From contig NW_024104332.1 in assembly GCF_003945595.2 (NCBI RefSeq), positions 1,860,001 through 1,924,000 of the forward strand: a stretch of DNA of 64,000 nt, in the 5' to 3' direction. This document shows, in pieces, positions 25,016-36,700 of the stretch. A program made the translations under genes and the position numbers. Every line of letters starts with the position of its first letter. The stretch's first letter is position 1. The notes below the pieces were generated by a model, which worked only from the letters and a program-made list of their open reading frames with translations, was not told where the DNA came from and searched no databases. Source of the DNA: Pipra filicauda. Lineage: Eukaryota; Chordata; Aves; Passeriformes; Pipridae.

Positions 25016-25049
25016 AGCCTGTTTTCCCTGTCAGCCTGTTTTCCCTGTT
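25016..25049. repeat. 17-bp tandem duplication
   Basis: AGCCTGTTTTCCCTGT plus one base occurs twice back to back, with 16 of 17 positions identical. A small replication-type duplication. Confidence 0.85.
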
Positions 25050-27021
25050 GTTTTTTCTCTCAAAAGTCATCTGCCTCAGTTAGATGGACAGATCAGCAAA
25101 TTGCAGAGCAATCATGAGACTTACACAAGGGCTCAGCAATCCTCTTCTGATATTAAATATTACAAAATCCTCAAGCATATAGTCAAGTGAATTTGTTGGG
25201 AGAACAAATCAAGAAATGGTAGAAAACCAGAGTTTCATTTTCTTTTTTTCTAGAACTTTAGTCTTACATTAATTCTAAACCTGAGTGGCTGATATCTAGT
25301 TTAACTAAATAAATACCATTTACCCTGTGAACCATGGTCCTTATAGCTTGGTGGAACACTCAACAATCCAAAGGAAAACTAAGTTCTCTCCATTCCCTTT
25401 CTGAAACTTTAATGTTAACCACAAAACGTATTCCACACAGAGCTGAATCAAAACTACTTGTTCCTTCCAATATGATTCTTCACCTCAGATCTATGTCTTT
25501 CCCTAATATTTGCTTTTCAAAACATTACTGGTTAATGCATGTAACCTAAATTCTGAGGAAAGCAGCGCTCAGGTAACCATTGTGTGCAAAAAACAAAGAT
25601 AGTGCTCTCATTCAAAATTGGTCCCTGCTGTTAGCAAAGCAAAGTTTCACTGGAAAACCATTCTCTTGATTGTTTCTTTTCTGCAACCTGATCTCTATTG
25701 TGAATTTTGAGCAAAATGTGTACCAGCATGAATAGTATCTATATAAAAAATAAAGAGTGTATATCCAATTCTATAAGGCATTGTTCTACATTCTAACATC
25801 AGCGTAAAGAAAACAGAAAAAACATCTACTCTTCATGTCATCACCTTTCTGAAAACCTTCTCTGATGTGTATGAAACTTAATGAAAACAATCCAGAATCT
25901 ATACCCATACCAACACAAAGCCATGCACTCCTGCAGACACATTCTCCCATTCTAAATCTATAGAACGTGAAAGAATTTGAGAGCACCTGCTATGCTTAGA
26001 GCTTCCCTTCTAAGATTTTAAATCTAACACTAGCAAAACAAACAAAACAAACCCAAACCACCCTTTCCTTCCCCCCCCCAAAGCCACAAAACCCTTCCCA
26101 TACCTATCCCTAAGCTGTCAGCAGACTCTCATCTCCATGACAGGGCAGTTCAGTATTTTCTCCCAGAAAAATCTTTTGCTCCAAATCCAGAATCATCAGA
26201 AGAAAAACTGCTCTCCTGACTACTCCCTTTGGAAACCTCTGCCCGAATCAGCAGAGCTTGTGTCAATCCCTCTCTTCTAACCCAGACCTCTGGGCACAGC
26301 AGAAGCCGTGGAGGATCACCCTCCTGAGTGCTTTCTTCCAGAAAGCCACGCTGCCAGAAAGCTGTAATCGTTGCTGGAGCAGGAAACCAGTCAAGCAGTT
26401 CATGCACTGAAACTAATCTGAGGCCGCTCGCTCCTCCCAAAAACACCATTCTTCTTACTAACCCTGAGGGCCACAAAATAATCTGTAGGAAACTGCACAC
26501 CTCACTGGTTTCCTTGTAAATCCCTGGCAAAATCCAACATCTAGTTAAGAAGCATCTACAGAAAACAATTATTTGAGGGTTATTTGCCTCTACAAGGACT
26601 GTTCTTCCTCTAAACAGCACCATGCATAGATGAAAACTGCTCTGTACATTGCTCCCCTTAAAAAAATCCTGTTTCTAATTATGTAGAAAACTATAACCAC
26701 AATAGTAATACCTGTATCTAAACCAATGGAATATGATATGATCTTATTTGGCCACAAAAGAATCTGATCTGCTTTCATTCCATCTACAACCCCATCTGGG
26801 TTGGCAGTGCCTCTATGGAAACATAGAAGTCATTCACTTCCATGTTTCTCATACTATCTTTATAGAAAGTAATAGTATCTTTATAGTCAGCACTGGAAAC
26901 ATCAGTTCCTGTGTTTGCCTTTCTAGAGGGTTAGCTCTACCCTTACCCTCAACTACACCATCATAACCAGCCTCTGCATGAAGAGCAAGAAAGGTCCTTC
27001 TTATTGCAATTATGAAGACTA

Positions 27022-27134
27022 AATACATATCTATAAATATATATTTACATATGTTTGAAATATATGTTTTTATATATTTGTATACTTCGTTATGGAGACT
27101 CATATATATGTATACATGTCCATATGTATATGGA
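27022..27134. repeat. ATATAT/GTAT-rich tract
   Basis: Repeated ATACATAT, ATATATTTACATATG, TATATATTTG, ATATATATGTATACATG elements. Low-complexity AT-rich DNA. Confidence 0.75.
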
Positions 27135-27929
27135 GAAATAGCCCCTTCTTTTAGAAATCCTATCTTTAACCTTTAAACCAGTAAAAAAGGCCTAAGTGAA
27201 CTGTGTTGTGTGAGAATTTACTTCATATAAAGCCATTTTCTCTCACAAATGCCATTTGCAAGCTTATCTTTTAGGATCACAAAAAAAAAGTGAAAATTTT
27301 TTGTCCAATTACTTTCTTTCAAAAAAACCTACACTTACCATGATGGACACTGGGAAACTGGTGCCTGCTGGAACCCTTGAAAAAGCTTGTCTCTCCTTAT
27401 TGTTCACAAAATACCCAGAAGAGTACTACTCTCTTAATTCCCTACCTTCTGAAATCCTAAATTTACCATGCCTAATCTGAAGTATCTTGACGATCTATTT
27501 TCCATTGCAACACTAACCTAGAAAGATTTCCCCTTATAGGGATTCAGCCTTTTTTTTTTAGGTTGCTGGACCTACATGATAAAGTGGGAACTTTTTTGAA
27601 AACCCAGCTTGAATGGACACTAAACTATGCCAGCCAAGTGCTACCTTCACCAAAACTGGTTCCAAAGCTACTCCATTAATCCTTTCTCATGTGCAGGCAC
27701 TGATCAAGAAGAAACACCTACAAATACTTTGAAATTAATTAAATTACATTAAATGTGAGCCAGCCATCTAATATGACACCTGCCCAATGCAATTTGGCTG
27801 AGAGATACCTAATGAAAACTGGAAACTCGCACCCAGTTATTTGCCAGTATTAGAAGACAAATAACAGCCCTCCTAGGAAAGCACATGGGAAATTTTAAAC
27901 ACTCAAAAGTTATAAGAGGTTTTGTACGT

Positions 27930-27955
27930 GCTAGAATTACTAGCTAGAATTACTG
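27930..27955. repeat. 13-bp tandem duplication
   Basis: GCTAGAATTACTA is followed immediately by GCTAGAATTACTG, 12 of 13 identical. Confidence 0.85.
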
Positions 27956-30900
27956 TATCTGTTAAAAGAGCTCTGCCTTTGATTTACATACCGCATGTGA
28001 GATTAAGAAAAATTAGTTCCCTGCGTTACTTTTAAAGGCTTTTGTGAATATAAAACCATGTGAATTTGTGTTGCATGTAAGTAATTTACAGTATTCAAAT
28101 TTCCTGGCAACTCCTAAAAATGAATTGAATAATCAGGATTTTTTACTTCCTTGGGGGTTTTCTGTCTTCTCCAGAGAGGGCTGAAAGGCCCTGAGAGATC
28201 TCATTCTCTGTTCTCTTCCTCCCAATTAATTAGAATAAAATAGAAAAAAAAACCATCACAGAAAAAACCAAACCCCTAATTCTTCACAACATTTTTTTCA
28301 TTTTCTTCAGGACTGCAATCTGGTTGTAATCACTCTTGCATGCTGTGTGGATCAGGTGTCAATTGTGTGTTTGAAGAACTGGTTTGCACATGCACGTTAA
28401 TTTTCAAAGGTAATAAGGTCCTATCCCCCCCTGGCAAATCCTGTTTGCCAGTCTGAGGTAAATCTTATACTGAAAGCTTAAAAATACTTCCCAGACTAAG
28501 AAAAGGAAAGTGGTGAGAGTTCCCATATAACTGAATAAGAGCCTATTTTACTGTGTGTCCAAGTTTTGTAACTAGAATTTTGAAGTCTAAGGAGAAAAGG
28601 GCTCTATCCTGACCTTTTCTCATGGTTCACAACTCCTGGAAGGCTATGAGGAGGAGGTTCACTGCAACTGTAGCGGGCAATAGTTCTTTCTCCTTTATCC
28701 AGCTGTTTATATTCATTATGCTTGTAGGAACACTATGTTTTGAGGCTTTTGATCCTGTGGGAAATGTATAGAACTGAACAACATCAAACATTACTGGGGA
28801 AAGAATGACGTACTGTCCCATCCAAAGAGACATTTTATATGAGAAGCCAGGCTAAAAGAGCAGGAAGAGATTTGGTACTGATTCATATAGAAGTTGAAAG
28901 CAGAGTTAAGAAAGACTGACTTCAAGACCCTCCCTGAATCCTTAGGAAATCTGGATCTAGACGTTCAAATTTGGGCCCTGCCTGATAACAGAAAGCCCCA
29001 AACCATGGATCATAACAATCACAAGTGGGGGGAAGTCAAATTTACATTGGCATCTCTTCTCTCTTTAGGAATTGGTGGGGTTTTGTTTTTTGTCTGCTGC
29101 TTCATTGGAGCTTGATGAAAACCAGACACAGAAGAGTTACGCTTAACTGAAGACTAAACAAAAAGGCAAGCCAGTGTATTGACTGTATAGTCAATTCATA
29201 TATGAATATTAAAAGTGTTTTCACTCTTTAGCCCTCTAAATATTCCTGTGTATTGGATATTTAGATACTTTCCAATTCCATAATGGTTTTCTAGTTAAGT
29301 GATGTGTAAAAGGATGGAAAACATAGCCCACTTTACTGAAATCAGACCCTGTAAGCACTGAGGAGCTATTTTTAATTCATTCTCAACACATGAAGCCTAT
29401 GCTGCATGACATTTATGTAACTCTACTTTGTTTAGTTCCACCTCTATCAGAATATAAGTATTTGCTGCTTGCTGAAAGCAGCTCTCTTGCAAAAGCATAA
29501 GCTACCTTGAGCACATCATGAAAGCTGTAAAAACTTTCCAGTTGTTTACAAAATTGAGTGATATGACCTCATTTGAAACAATTTAAAGAACTATCTCAAT
29601 GTAAATTATTTCTTTTTATCAGAATTTGACTCTTTCAGCTCCTCATCAATAAGTTCTTTGGCCTCTATTACAGCTGCCCATGCTGGCATGTTGCTATTTC
29701 AGACTGGGAGATCTCATCAGACACACAGTATAACTCAGTTTATTTTTCTTTGTATTAACAGATAGGTAAAAATCATTCCTTTAACTTAGTCAATGCAACA
29801 CAAGTCCTAGGTATGGATTTTTTGGGGGGGAGTGTCACATAAAAAGGCTTCATCTGAGACAGGGAACCTTGTTAGTTTGGTTCTGTGTACCACAGATCTT
29901 TGGGCCACCACTGCTGAACTCATGGTTTGTTTAGTTTCCAGAGAGCCTAAAACCAGCCTGGGATGGGCTGTGCAAACTGTGTTGCAGAAACCACATTAAT
30001 ACTCATTCCCTGGGTCAATCTGATAAATTGAACATGTAAAGTTCCAATGCAATCTGGTAGCCTTCCACTGCCCATCACCCCCCACATATGACAAAGGCAG
30101 GATTGCCCACATACCTGTTTTATAGCCAAGGAAATGAGAAATAAAGCCATTTGATACAAGAGACACAAAAAAGCAAACCCTTTGGGCAGCGTGTACTTAC
30201 CCATCGCTTTCAAGCTCTTTATGAGGGCTGGTTTTACACCTGCAGCAATCAACAGCAATTTACACCCAGTACCTCCTGCCCTTGGCTTATGAACTGTTGC
30301 CACACAAGGTAATCAGCACTACCCCAGATCCGTTTTTACAACAGCTGATGGACTTTTCAGCTGACAGCAATCACCTCTGTTGACTCCTTTGCAAATTTTG
30401 CTTTGGAAATTCTCCTTGTCAGGCCATGACAGATAAAGCCTCCTGTGGCTGATGGTCTCCAGATAGGATTACCACAGAGGGAATTTCACAGTCACGCTAG
30501 ATTCCAACATTTTCTTCCTCTCTTCTGGCTAAGAATTCAATTTTCTTTTATATGAAAAAATATTGCCAGCCTATCTTTCTCATCTAAGCAGAAGGCCACT
30601 TCACTTAGAATAGCTTTGCTTCTAGCCCTTCCCCTAAATGTAGTGCTCTTTGCAATGAACTTTGCAGTTTCTTTCCAAGTTGCAGAATGTCCTCCATTTT
30701 CACTGGCTTGCCGTGATTAGACCTTCATACTGCTGACTGATTCCCTCTGTGGTTCTTTTCCATGCCAGTCAGTAAGGTGGCAATTTTAATAACGCAGTTC
30801 TTGGATGTAATATTATTCACGGGCCTGCATCAACTTCTATTGCTGCACTCCTGAAATTACCCACTTCAGCTATACCTACTAAATTCCCATGAAGTTTAAG

Positions 30901-32206
30901 AGCTCTCCATATGTTATGCCCCTAACCTGGAGCAACATCACATTGCTTTTCTAAGCAGCTTCTACTCCAGTTCATCTCAAAATTCAAACAAAATGTTTCT
31001 TGAAATGCATTTTACTTTTCAGCTATGTGATGCTGATGATATGGGCAGGCAGCAGTTGAATTTTTTGTTTAGAGGCAGTGTTCACCTGCAAGTAGAGTCA
31101 GGCTTACTTCTGAGATTTGAGCAGTACAAGGAAATCTTTTCATGAGACTGATCTGAATTTTGATTCTCTAATAAAAGCTGGAACAGAGACAAAATTGGTT
31201 TGATTTGATTTACAGTCTCTGAACCATGCTGCAAATGTAGCCCTCCTTTTCTGCTCTCAAACCAGTTCCAATTTATTTCTGTGTGCTATGTATGCAGATA
31301 CATTTACTGAATAGTTTATCAAATGATTTTCAGGTTAGGCTTGCTGCTTGGACTTATTTTACACAAATTGATCACCAGCTACTGGTTTGTTAACCTGTTT
31401 AGTATACACACAGCATGGAGGAAGATAACCTAAAACACAGTACTTATTTCTGCTCCAGGGCCTCACAGAAGATATTGTACTGTCAGAAGAAAAATGTAGA
31501 GTTAACACTGAAATCCAAAAAGATAATTCCTGATAATAATCAAGGAGTCATAGCTGAGTTTGTGAAGCTTGCCTCAGTTACCCACGCACAGCAGATTTTA
31601 TATTATGAACTAAGAAAGATGACTGAAATCAAAATCAGGAGTAAGGGTTATGGGCACTGTGACAGAACAGTCTGTTCCTCTGAGGAACTCAGCATCTCGA
31701 TTTGCAAAATGCTGGACATGAACAAGCAGACATGTATGACAACTTGATTTGTGAAGGTGGGCCCCAAGTACCAGGAGAGACCAAGTCCCTCTCAGCATCT
31801 GCCACAGAGGCACTCACAATTGTGGTGGCTGCTCAGTAAAGTACTGCTAAAATCCAAAAGGCAAAAGGCACAAGCCAGCCCCGGGCAGAGGTCTCTTTAC
31901 AGGACACTACCAACCCTGAGACAGCTTCTGAGAGGAAAAGAACTATCCTTCTGAAAGCTGTTAACCTAAGGACACTATTTTAATTACTCAAATTGTAAGA
32001 AATACAGAAGGTAAAATACTACAGAGGGGACTCAAAAATATCCGGTTACAATTCTGGAATATACAGTAAGGAACATTATAATAATAAGCTCTGAGGAGAT
32101 ACAAGGAAAACTATTACAGCTCCAGGAAAGACACATAAAGATGAGCATAACAATACACCTGCCTGAGAGAGAAAAAAGGAAGAAGGTACATAATTTAGAG
32201 CACTAG

Positions 32207-32430
32207 TGTTGCTGCCTTTAAGACAGATATATCATGAAGAGTATTGCAGTTATCTAGTTCTGGCAGAGACATAATGGCAATCATTAGTTACCTAGCTGTG
32301 AGGAGGACATGTAATGTGTAGTATTAGTGTTACCTGTCCCTAAAAGACAGCAAGAAAGAGGGGGAGAAAGAGATGATGAGAAACCTGGACAGTTACCTGG
32401 CTCTGGAAGGCAGAAATTATGGGAAGATTT
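32207..32430 (+). repeat. Degenerate minisatellite, unit about 40-60 bp
   Basis: About five diverged units begin with GTTGCTGCC (32207), GTTATCTAGTTCTGGCAGA (32249), GTTACCTAGCTGTGAGGA (32287), GTTACCTGTCCCTAAAAGA (32329) and GTTACCTGGCTCTGGAAGG (32392). Most have a GACA or GCAGA block and an ATAATGG/ATTATGGG-like tail. Spacing varies from 38 to 63 bp. The repeat is old and imperfect; it does not code for anything recognisable. Confidence 0.55.
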
Positions 32431-32950
32431 GCTGCTGCCCATAGCTGTGCTTTACAGCTACTAATGCATGGAGGCAGGGCTGGGAAGAAAGGAAAGCAGC
32501 CTGAGTTATACCAGGGTTGTCTGGTACAAGGCCAGACTTCCAGCTGGCCTCAGCTGATAAAACTTATTTCCACTGGCTGCAGCTGCACTGACTTTGGGTT
32601 TGTGGGAAAGGAGAGGATGGGGAGGTAGCAGCTGCTTCATGAGACACAAGCACCACAGCCTTCCTAGAGCCAGTACAGACCATGCAAGGTGTCCTAGGTT
32701 GGCAGGTCACTGCCAGGGACCTCCCCTTGGCTCCCCAGCTGCAGCAACCTCCACGCAGGCATCACCTCTCCATGCACTCCCAGGAACAGGCAGGAAGCCC
32801 TGGGCAAGAGTGAAGGTCAAGAGAAAGAGATGGCCAAAAAAAGGAGCTGTAAAGGATGGAAACATAGGTTTTTGAGAGCTCTGGGACACGTGATGTAGAG
32901 ATGCAGTATATTTACATTTCTGCAGAGAAAAAAAATGCTTGCAACTTTCT
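32431..32950. other. GC-richer unique DNA
   Basis: No gene recognised. It contains a purine-rich GAGAAAGAGATGGCC block and several overlapping open frames on both strands with no known domain. Confidence 0.45.
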
Positions 32951-32955
32951 GTAGC
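32951..32955. repeat. 5-bp target-site duplication (left)
   Basis: GTAGC occurs here directly before TGTCATGAG and again at 33792-33796 directly after CTGCCACA. All five bases match. This pairing defines the proposed limits of the LTR between them. Confidence 0.5.
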
Positions 32956-33791
32956 TGTCATGAGTGGAGTGGAAGGTTTAGACAAAATTGATTAAAAAAG
33001 CCCTACTGCTGACTCACAAGGTGCAGAAAGGACTTCCATGCTTTTTAAACCCCTTCTCAGAGAGGAGTCTGGGTGCAGCTGAATCCAATCTTAGCCTCAG
33101 ATTATGTCAGTGGTTTAAATTTAAGGAAGTACAGAGGTGTGACTGAACCACCTTTGTCCTACAGGTTTTAATGACTGGCAAAATGAGAATGTTTATATAA
33201 AATGAATCATTTATTATTAAAAATGCTCAGACAAAAGATCTTAATTGTAATTATTTACTACAGAATATAAACGCTAAAACTACTAGTAGTATAGTATAAG
33301 ATGGGATAGTGTGCTATATTGAAGCAGTTATTGAAACAATTATATTAAAGCTAGCAAAAATGAAATAATTCTTAAGTAGAGACTGATGTAACTCATGCAG
33401 ACCAACGCTTCCGGGGAGATCTCTTTCTCTCAACCTCGAGAAGTATCCTTGGAGGGTGTCCCCAGCCAAGGGAGGAATCTCCACACATACACCCCAAGAA
33501 GGGTTATGTCAGAAGAGCCTGACTGCATGAGAGGGGACTGGACTTTTATAGTATAAAGTGATTGACTGCTAGTCACATATTTACAGGTCAACTATTAGCT
33601 TAACTGTCAAATCCTGTTTCAAAAGCAGGATGTGTGCTCAAAGTCTGTTGAATCAGGATGGTTTTAGCATAATTAACACCAAGACAACAACCTGGCTCCA
33701 GCAGTTGATCTTGCATGATAGCTTGATAGCTTGCATTGTATGCATTCTGACTGAATTTTAGGTCTTAGCAGCATGGGCTAACCCTGCCACA
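32956..33791 (-). mobile_element. Probable ERVL-like LTR, about 0.84 kb
   Basis: The proposed ends are TGTCATGAG on the left and CTGCCACA on the right, with GTAGC on both sides. Both end sequences resemble the ends of the LTR at 17.25-18.39 kb (TGTCATAG and CTGCCACA when that one is read on its minus strand), hinting at related families. On the minus strand there is a TATA-like TATACTATAAAAG (near 33.55 kb) followed downstream by AATAAA-like sequence near 33.21 kb, which fits a U3-R-U5 layout. The pieces near 33.72 kb repeat GATAGCTT. No internal viral genes flank it, so it would be a solo LTR. The left limit is the weaker one; the right end and the promoter layout are clearer. Confidence 0.5.
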
Positions 33792-33796
33792 GTAGC
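33792..33796. repeat. 5-bp target-site duplication (right)
   Basis: Second copy of GTAGC, immediately after the proposed LTR end. Confidence 0.5.
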
Positions 33797-36700
33797 CTTC
33801 AGTGTCTATCCCTTCCCTGGCTGAATTATGCCTTCCTACCTTCTCTGAAGGGACAACTGGGGAAAAAAAAAAAATCTTTCTTTTTCTTTTTTTTAAACTT
33901 TATCACAAGAAATAATCATGGCACAGATGCTAAGTGGCCTACCTCTCCAATTTCTACAGCACTCCTCCACATCGTCCTAGCACTCAGGCTTTGAATGTCT
34001 TCCTAGAGTGTAATACTGACAACACTTGAGACAAGGTCCAGTGAAGTGTTTCATTTTAGCTCACTCAGTTTTCAATCAGATCCCTGATGAAATTCCAGGT
34101 GAAGGAATGCATGAGAAACTCCACTGCGATTCAAATTAATCCTTTTATTCCTGTTTTGACCACTATTTGCTGTCTATCAGGTGGAAAGATATGAAGTTCA
34201 GATAAAACTGTTGAATCCTGAGGTGATTAATTTTTAATACTGAAGAAGAAAAACAATTCAGAAAGCAAGGAAGGAAGCATTGAATGGGAAGGGAACACTT
34301 GTCTTCTTAACTCCTGTGTTCATAATAATTGCACCCCTTCCTCTTACAGCTCATCTTTGAAACTCAGGTCTTCCCACACAGCACCTTGAGACTTCCAGGC
34401 AGAAGCCATCAGCCTACAAACACCCTCCAGTAATGCCCTTTTCAGCACTTACACTGGGCATTATTAAATTATGCTTCTATCACCAGAGTGCAACTACTCA
34501 TTAATATAGCAAAGATCAGAGCCATAAATTGGATCCCAGCATATACACAATCTTTGAACCCTGTGTTCTTTCCTCTGAGGCACAAATTAAGACAATGAAT
34601 TGCTTTTATACCTCCAGTGTGGACACATTCCACTGAACAGGGGAAAGCTCCTTGTGATGAGAGCCACTCTCTTCTCTTTGAGGAGGGCAGCTGGATGCAA
34701 GAAACCAGGTTAATTTGTAAATTACCTCAATTTTCACTCAGAAGTCTGGAAGCAAGAAAAGATCACTAATCTTTCTTTTAATATGTTTTTCCTGTGAGTC
34801 CTCATATTGAACTGAACTGGAAAGGATGACTTGCTGAAATGGGTTCTGATCTTCAGACACTGCCCCATGCTCTTAAAAACCTCTCTTGGGGACATTTTGA
34901 GAGTTAGAGACCCTGGGACATGCAGATCCTCAAACTCTCATCTTGGACACTGAATTCCTGTCCTTAATGCTATTTTACACTCTTTGCCAGGCAATAGAAT
35001 CTTTATCTTTAACCATGTCTAAACTGCTATCCTCACCCATGTCTTTAGATCCCCCATTATTATTATCAACACTTTGGGCACGTTACAGCTCTAATTTTTC
35101 TCTTTTGCTGTCCTTTTTAACCAATATACTTGGCAAGATTATAGGATTTCCACAGAATATTTGGATATGTCAGCATTTGTTTTCTTTCCAATACAGACTG
35201 ACAACAAATACATCCAAAGATTTTGAGTTTCAGAATGCCATGGTTCTCTTTCACTTTCATATTTATATGTGCATTCTACAAAATATACATGGCCATTACT
35301 GGCATGTTTCAGTGGAATAAAACGTTATACTATTTATATAATTCCTTTTAAAACACTTCTGGGCAGCTACTACTAAAACATTTCAATCATCACTAAATTT
35401 CAATTCTCTGCTGAGAGCTGAAAATAAAAATACCTCAATTCTATTACATTATGACACGAAATAATGTAAAACTATCTCAAAAATATATAATAGATAAATT
35501 CAAGACAAACTGCTAAGCTATCTAGTTCTGGTTCCAAACTCAGCTCAGCAAAAGCTCTGTAAAGCTCTACTTGTACATTTTTTTCAATTTATAACAGCCT
35601 GAGTAAAGCCAGCGAGCCAAGCCCATGCTCAGCTCACAGTGCTGAGCATTCCTGCCACTATGAACATGAGCTATGTAATATCACCTGCTGGGGTTTTTTT
35701 CTGGATTGATGTCTGACTCTAGAATAGCATGTGAAGTCCAGAAATGAGAGGGATCATCTTCCTCCCCTCTTCCTCCAAGTAAAGGGAAAAACCCATCACT
35801 CTTTTTCGGTGCTTGTCACCTCCCAGCCCTCATTTTAACATTTGCTGCAAATCTTTGTGCATGGGTCCTGCAGGAATACCAGGAAGCACTGACACTTCAT
35901 TGGGAAAGAAACTACTGGTTCTGATCACTTAACATTCATACTTTTTTAGCTCAGTGGCATGAGAGGCTGCTAAAGGTTTTGTGGTTTCCCTCTAACCACT
36001 TCTTCACTTCTTTTGCACCAAAAGGGATAAAAAGGTCTTAGTTCAATGTAAAACATTTGACTGCAAGGGAAGAAAAATCCCACCAGTTTCTTTACAGTTC
36101 ACTCCAGGAAGAGCTGTACTACCCTGTATTGATCAAGCAATTATCTGCTCACTCATACATAGAGGAGATTTAAAAAATAGAGGGGAGCCTGAATGACCTT
36201 GTAGAAGAAGAGAAAAAAAAGAAAACTTCAGGTACTTTTTGCAGTTTTGAAGTATAAGAACAGCCTCAGCTCTGGAGGCAACTGTATTAATCCATTCCTA
36301 AATGTTCCCTTTGCATCTTTGTTTTCATTTATTTCCTCTTTGGTACCAGCATTAGCAATACTGAAAAGTAGTGCATGACAACAAAATCAAATGAGATATT
36401 AGGCACAATGGCTAATTTGTACTCTGTAAATCTCCCCTACAAATGCTATTAGCTCTTCTTCCTGCTTTACTGATGCTTTTTTTTTCTTTGAGAGCACAGT
36501 AAGTCCTTACAGTCAAAGAAACTCCCCAGTTTCTTCACGTCCCACTGTGACTGTCATGCCTGAAGCCCCAACAGTCTCCACATGGGCAGATCCAGCAAGG
36601 AAGGCCAGGGATATATTGTTTTGCAGTTTTCCTAAGGGTGCACTTTCAGGAAGAGCACTAATCTTCCTTTTGAAAAGTCTTTGAAATCACTTGAAAGAAA

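Larger units (their letters stand above)
20386..32206. other. Mostly unique non-coding DNA
   Basis: No host gene is recognised in this 11.8-kb stretch. It holds simple repeats (listed), short tandem duplications at 25.0 and 27.9 kb, and one splice-donor-flanked frame near 30.2 kb (see findings). The largest open frames, at 23396-23920 and on the minus strand at 26150-26623, are within chance length for this size of window and contain no domain I know. Confidence 0.5.

Noticed and set aside
26150..26623. 157-codon open frame, minus strand
   Set aside because: The end of the frame looks serine-rich and protein-like, but there is no recognisable family, no splice context and no supporting neighbour.
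31415..31747. 110-codon frame, plus strand
   Set aside because: Lysine-rich composition, typical of A-rich random sequence; no motif.
33138..33145. Alternative left end for the 33-kb LTR (TGTGACTG)
   Set aside because: The bases before it do not match the GTAGC that follows the right end; the limit at 32956 has an exact match. It stays a possible alternative.
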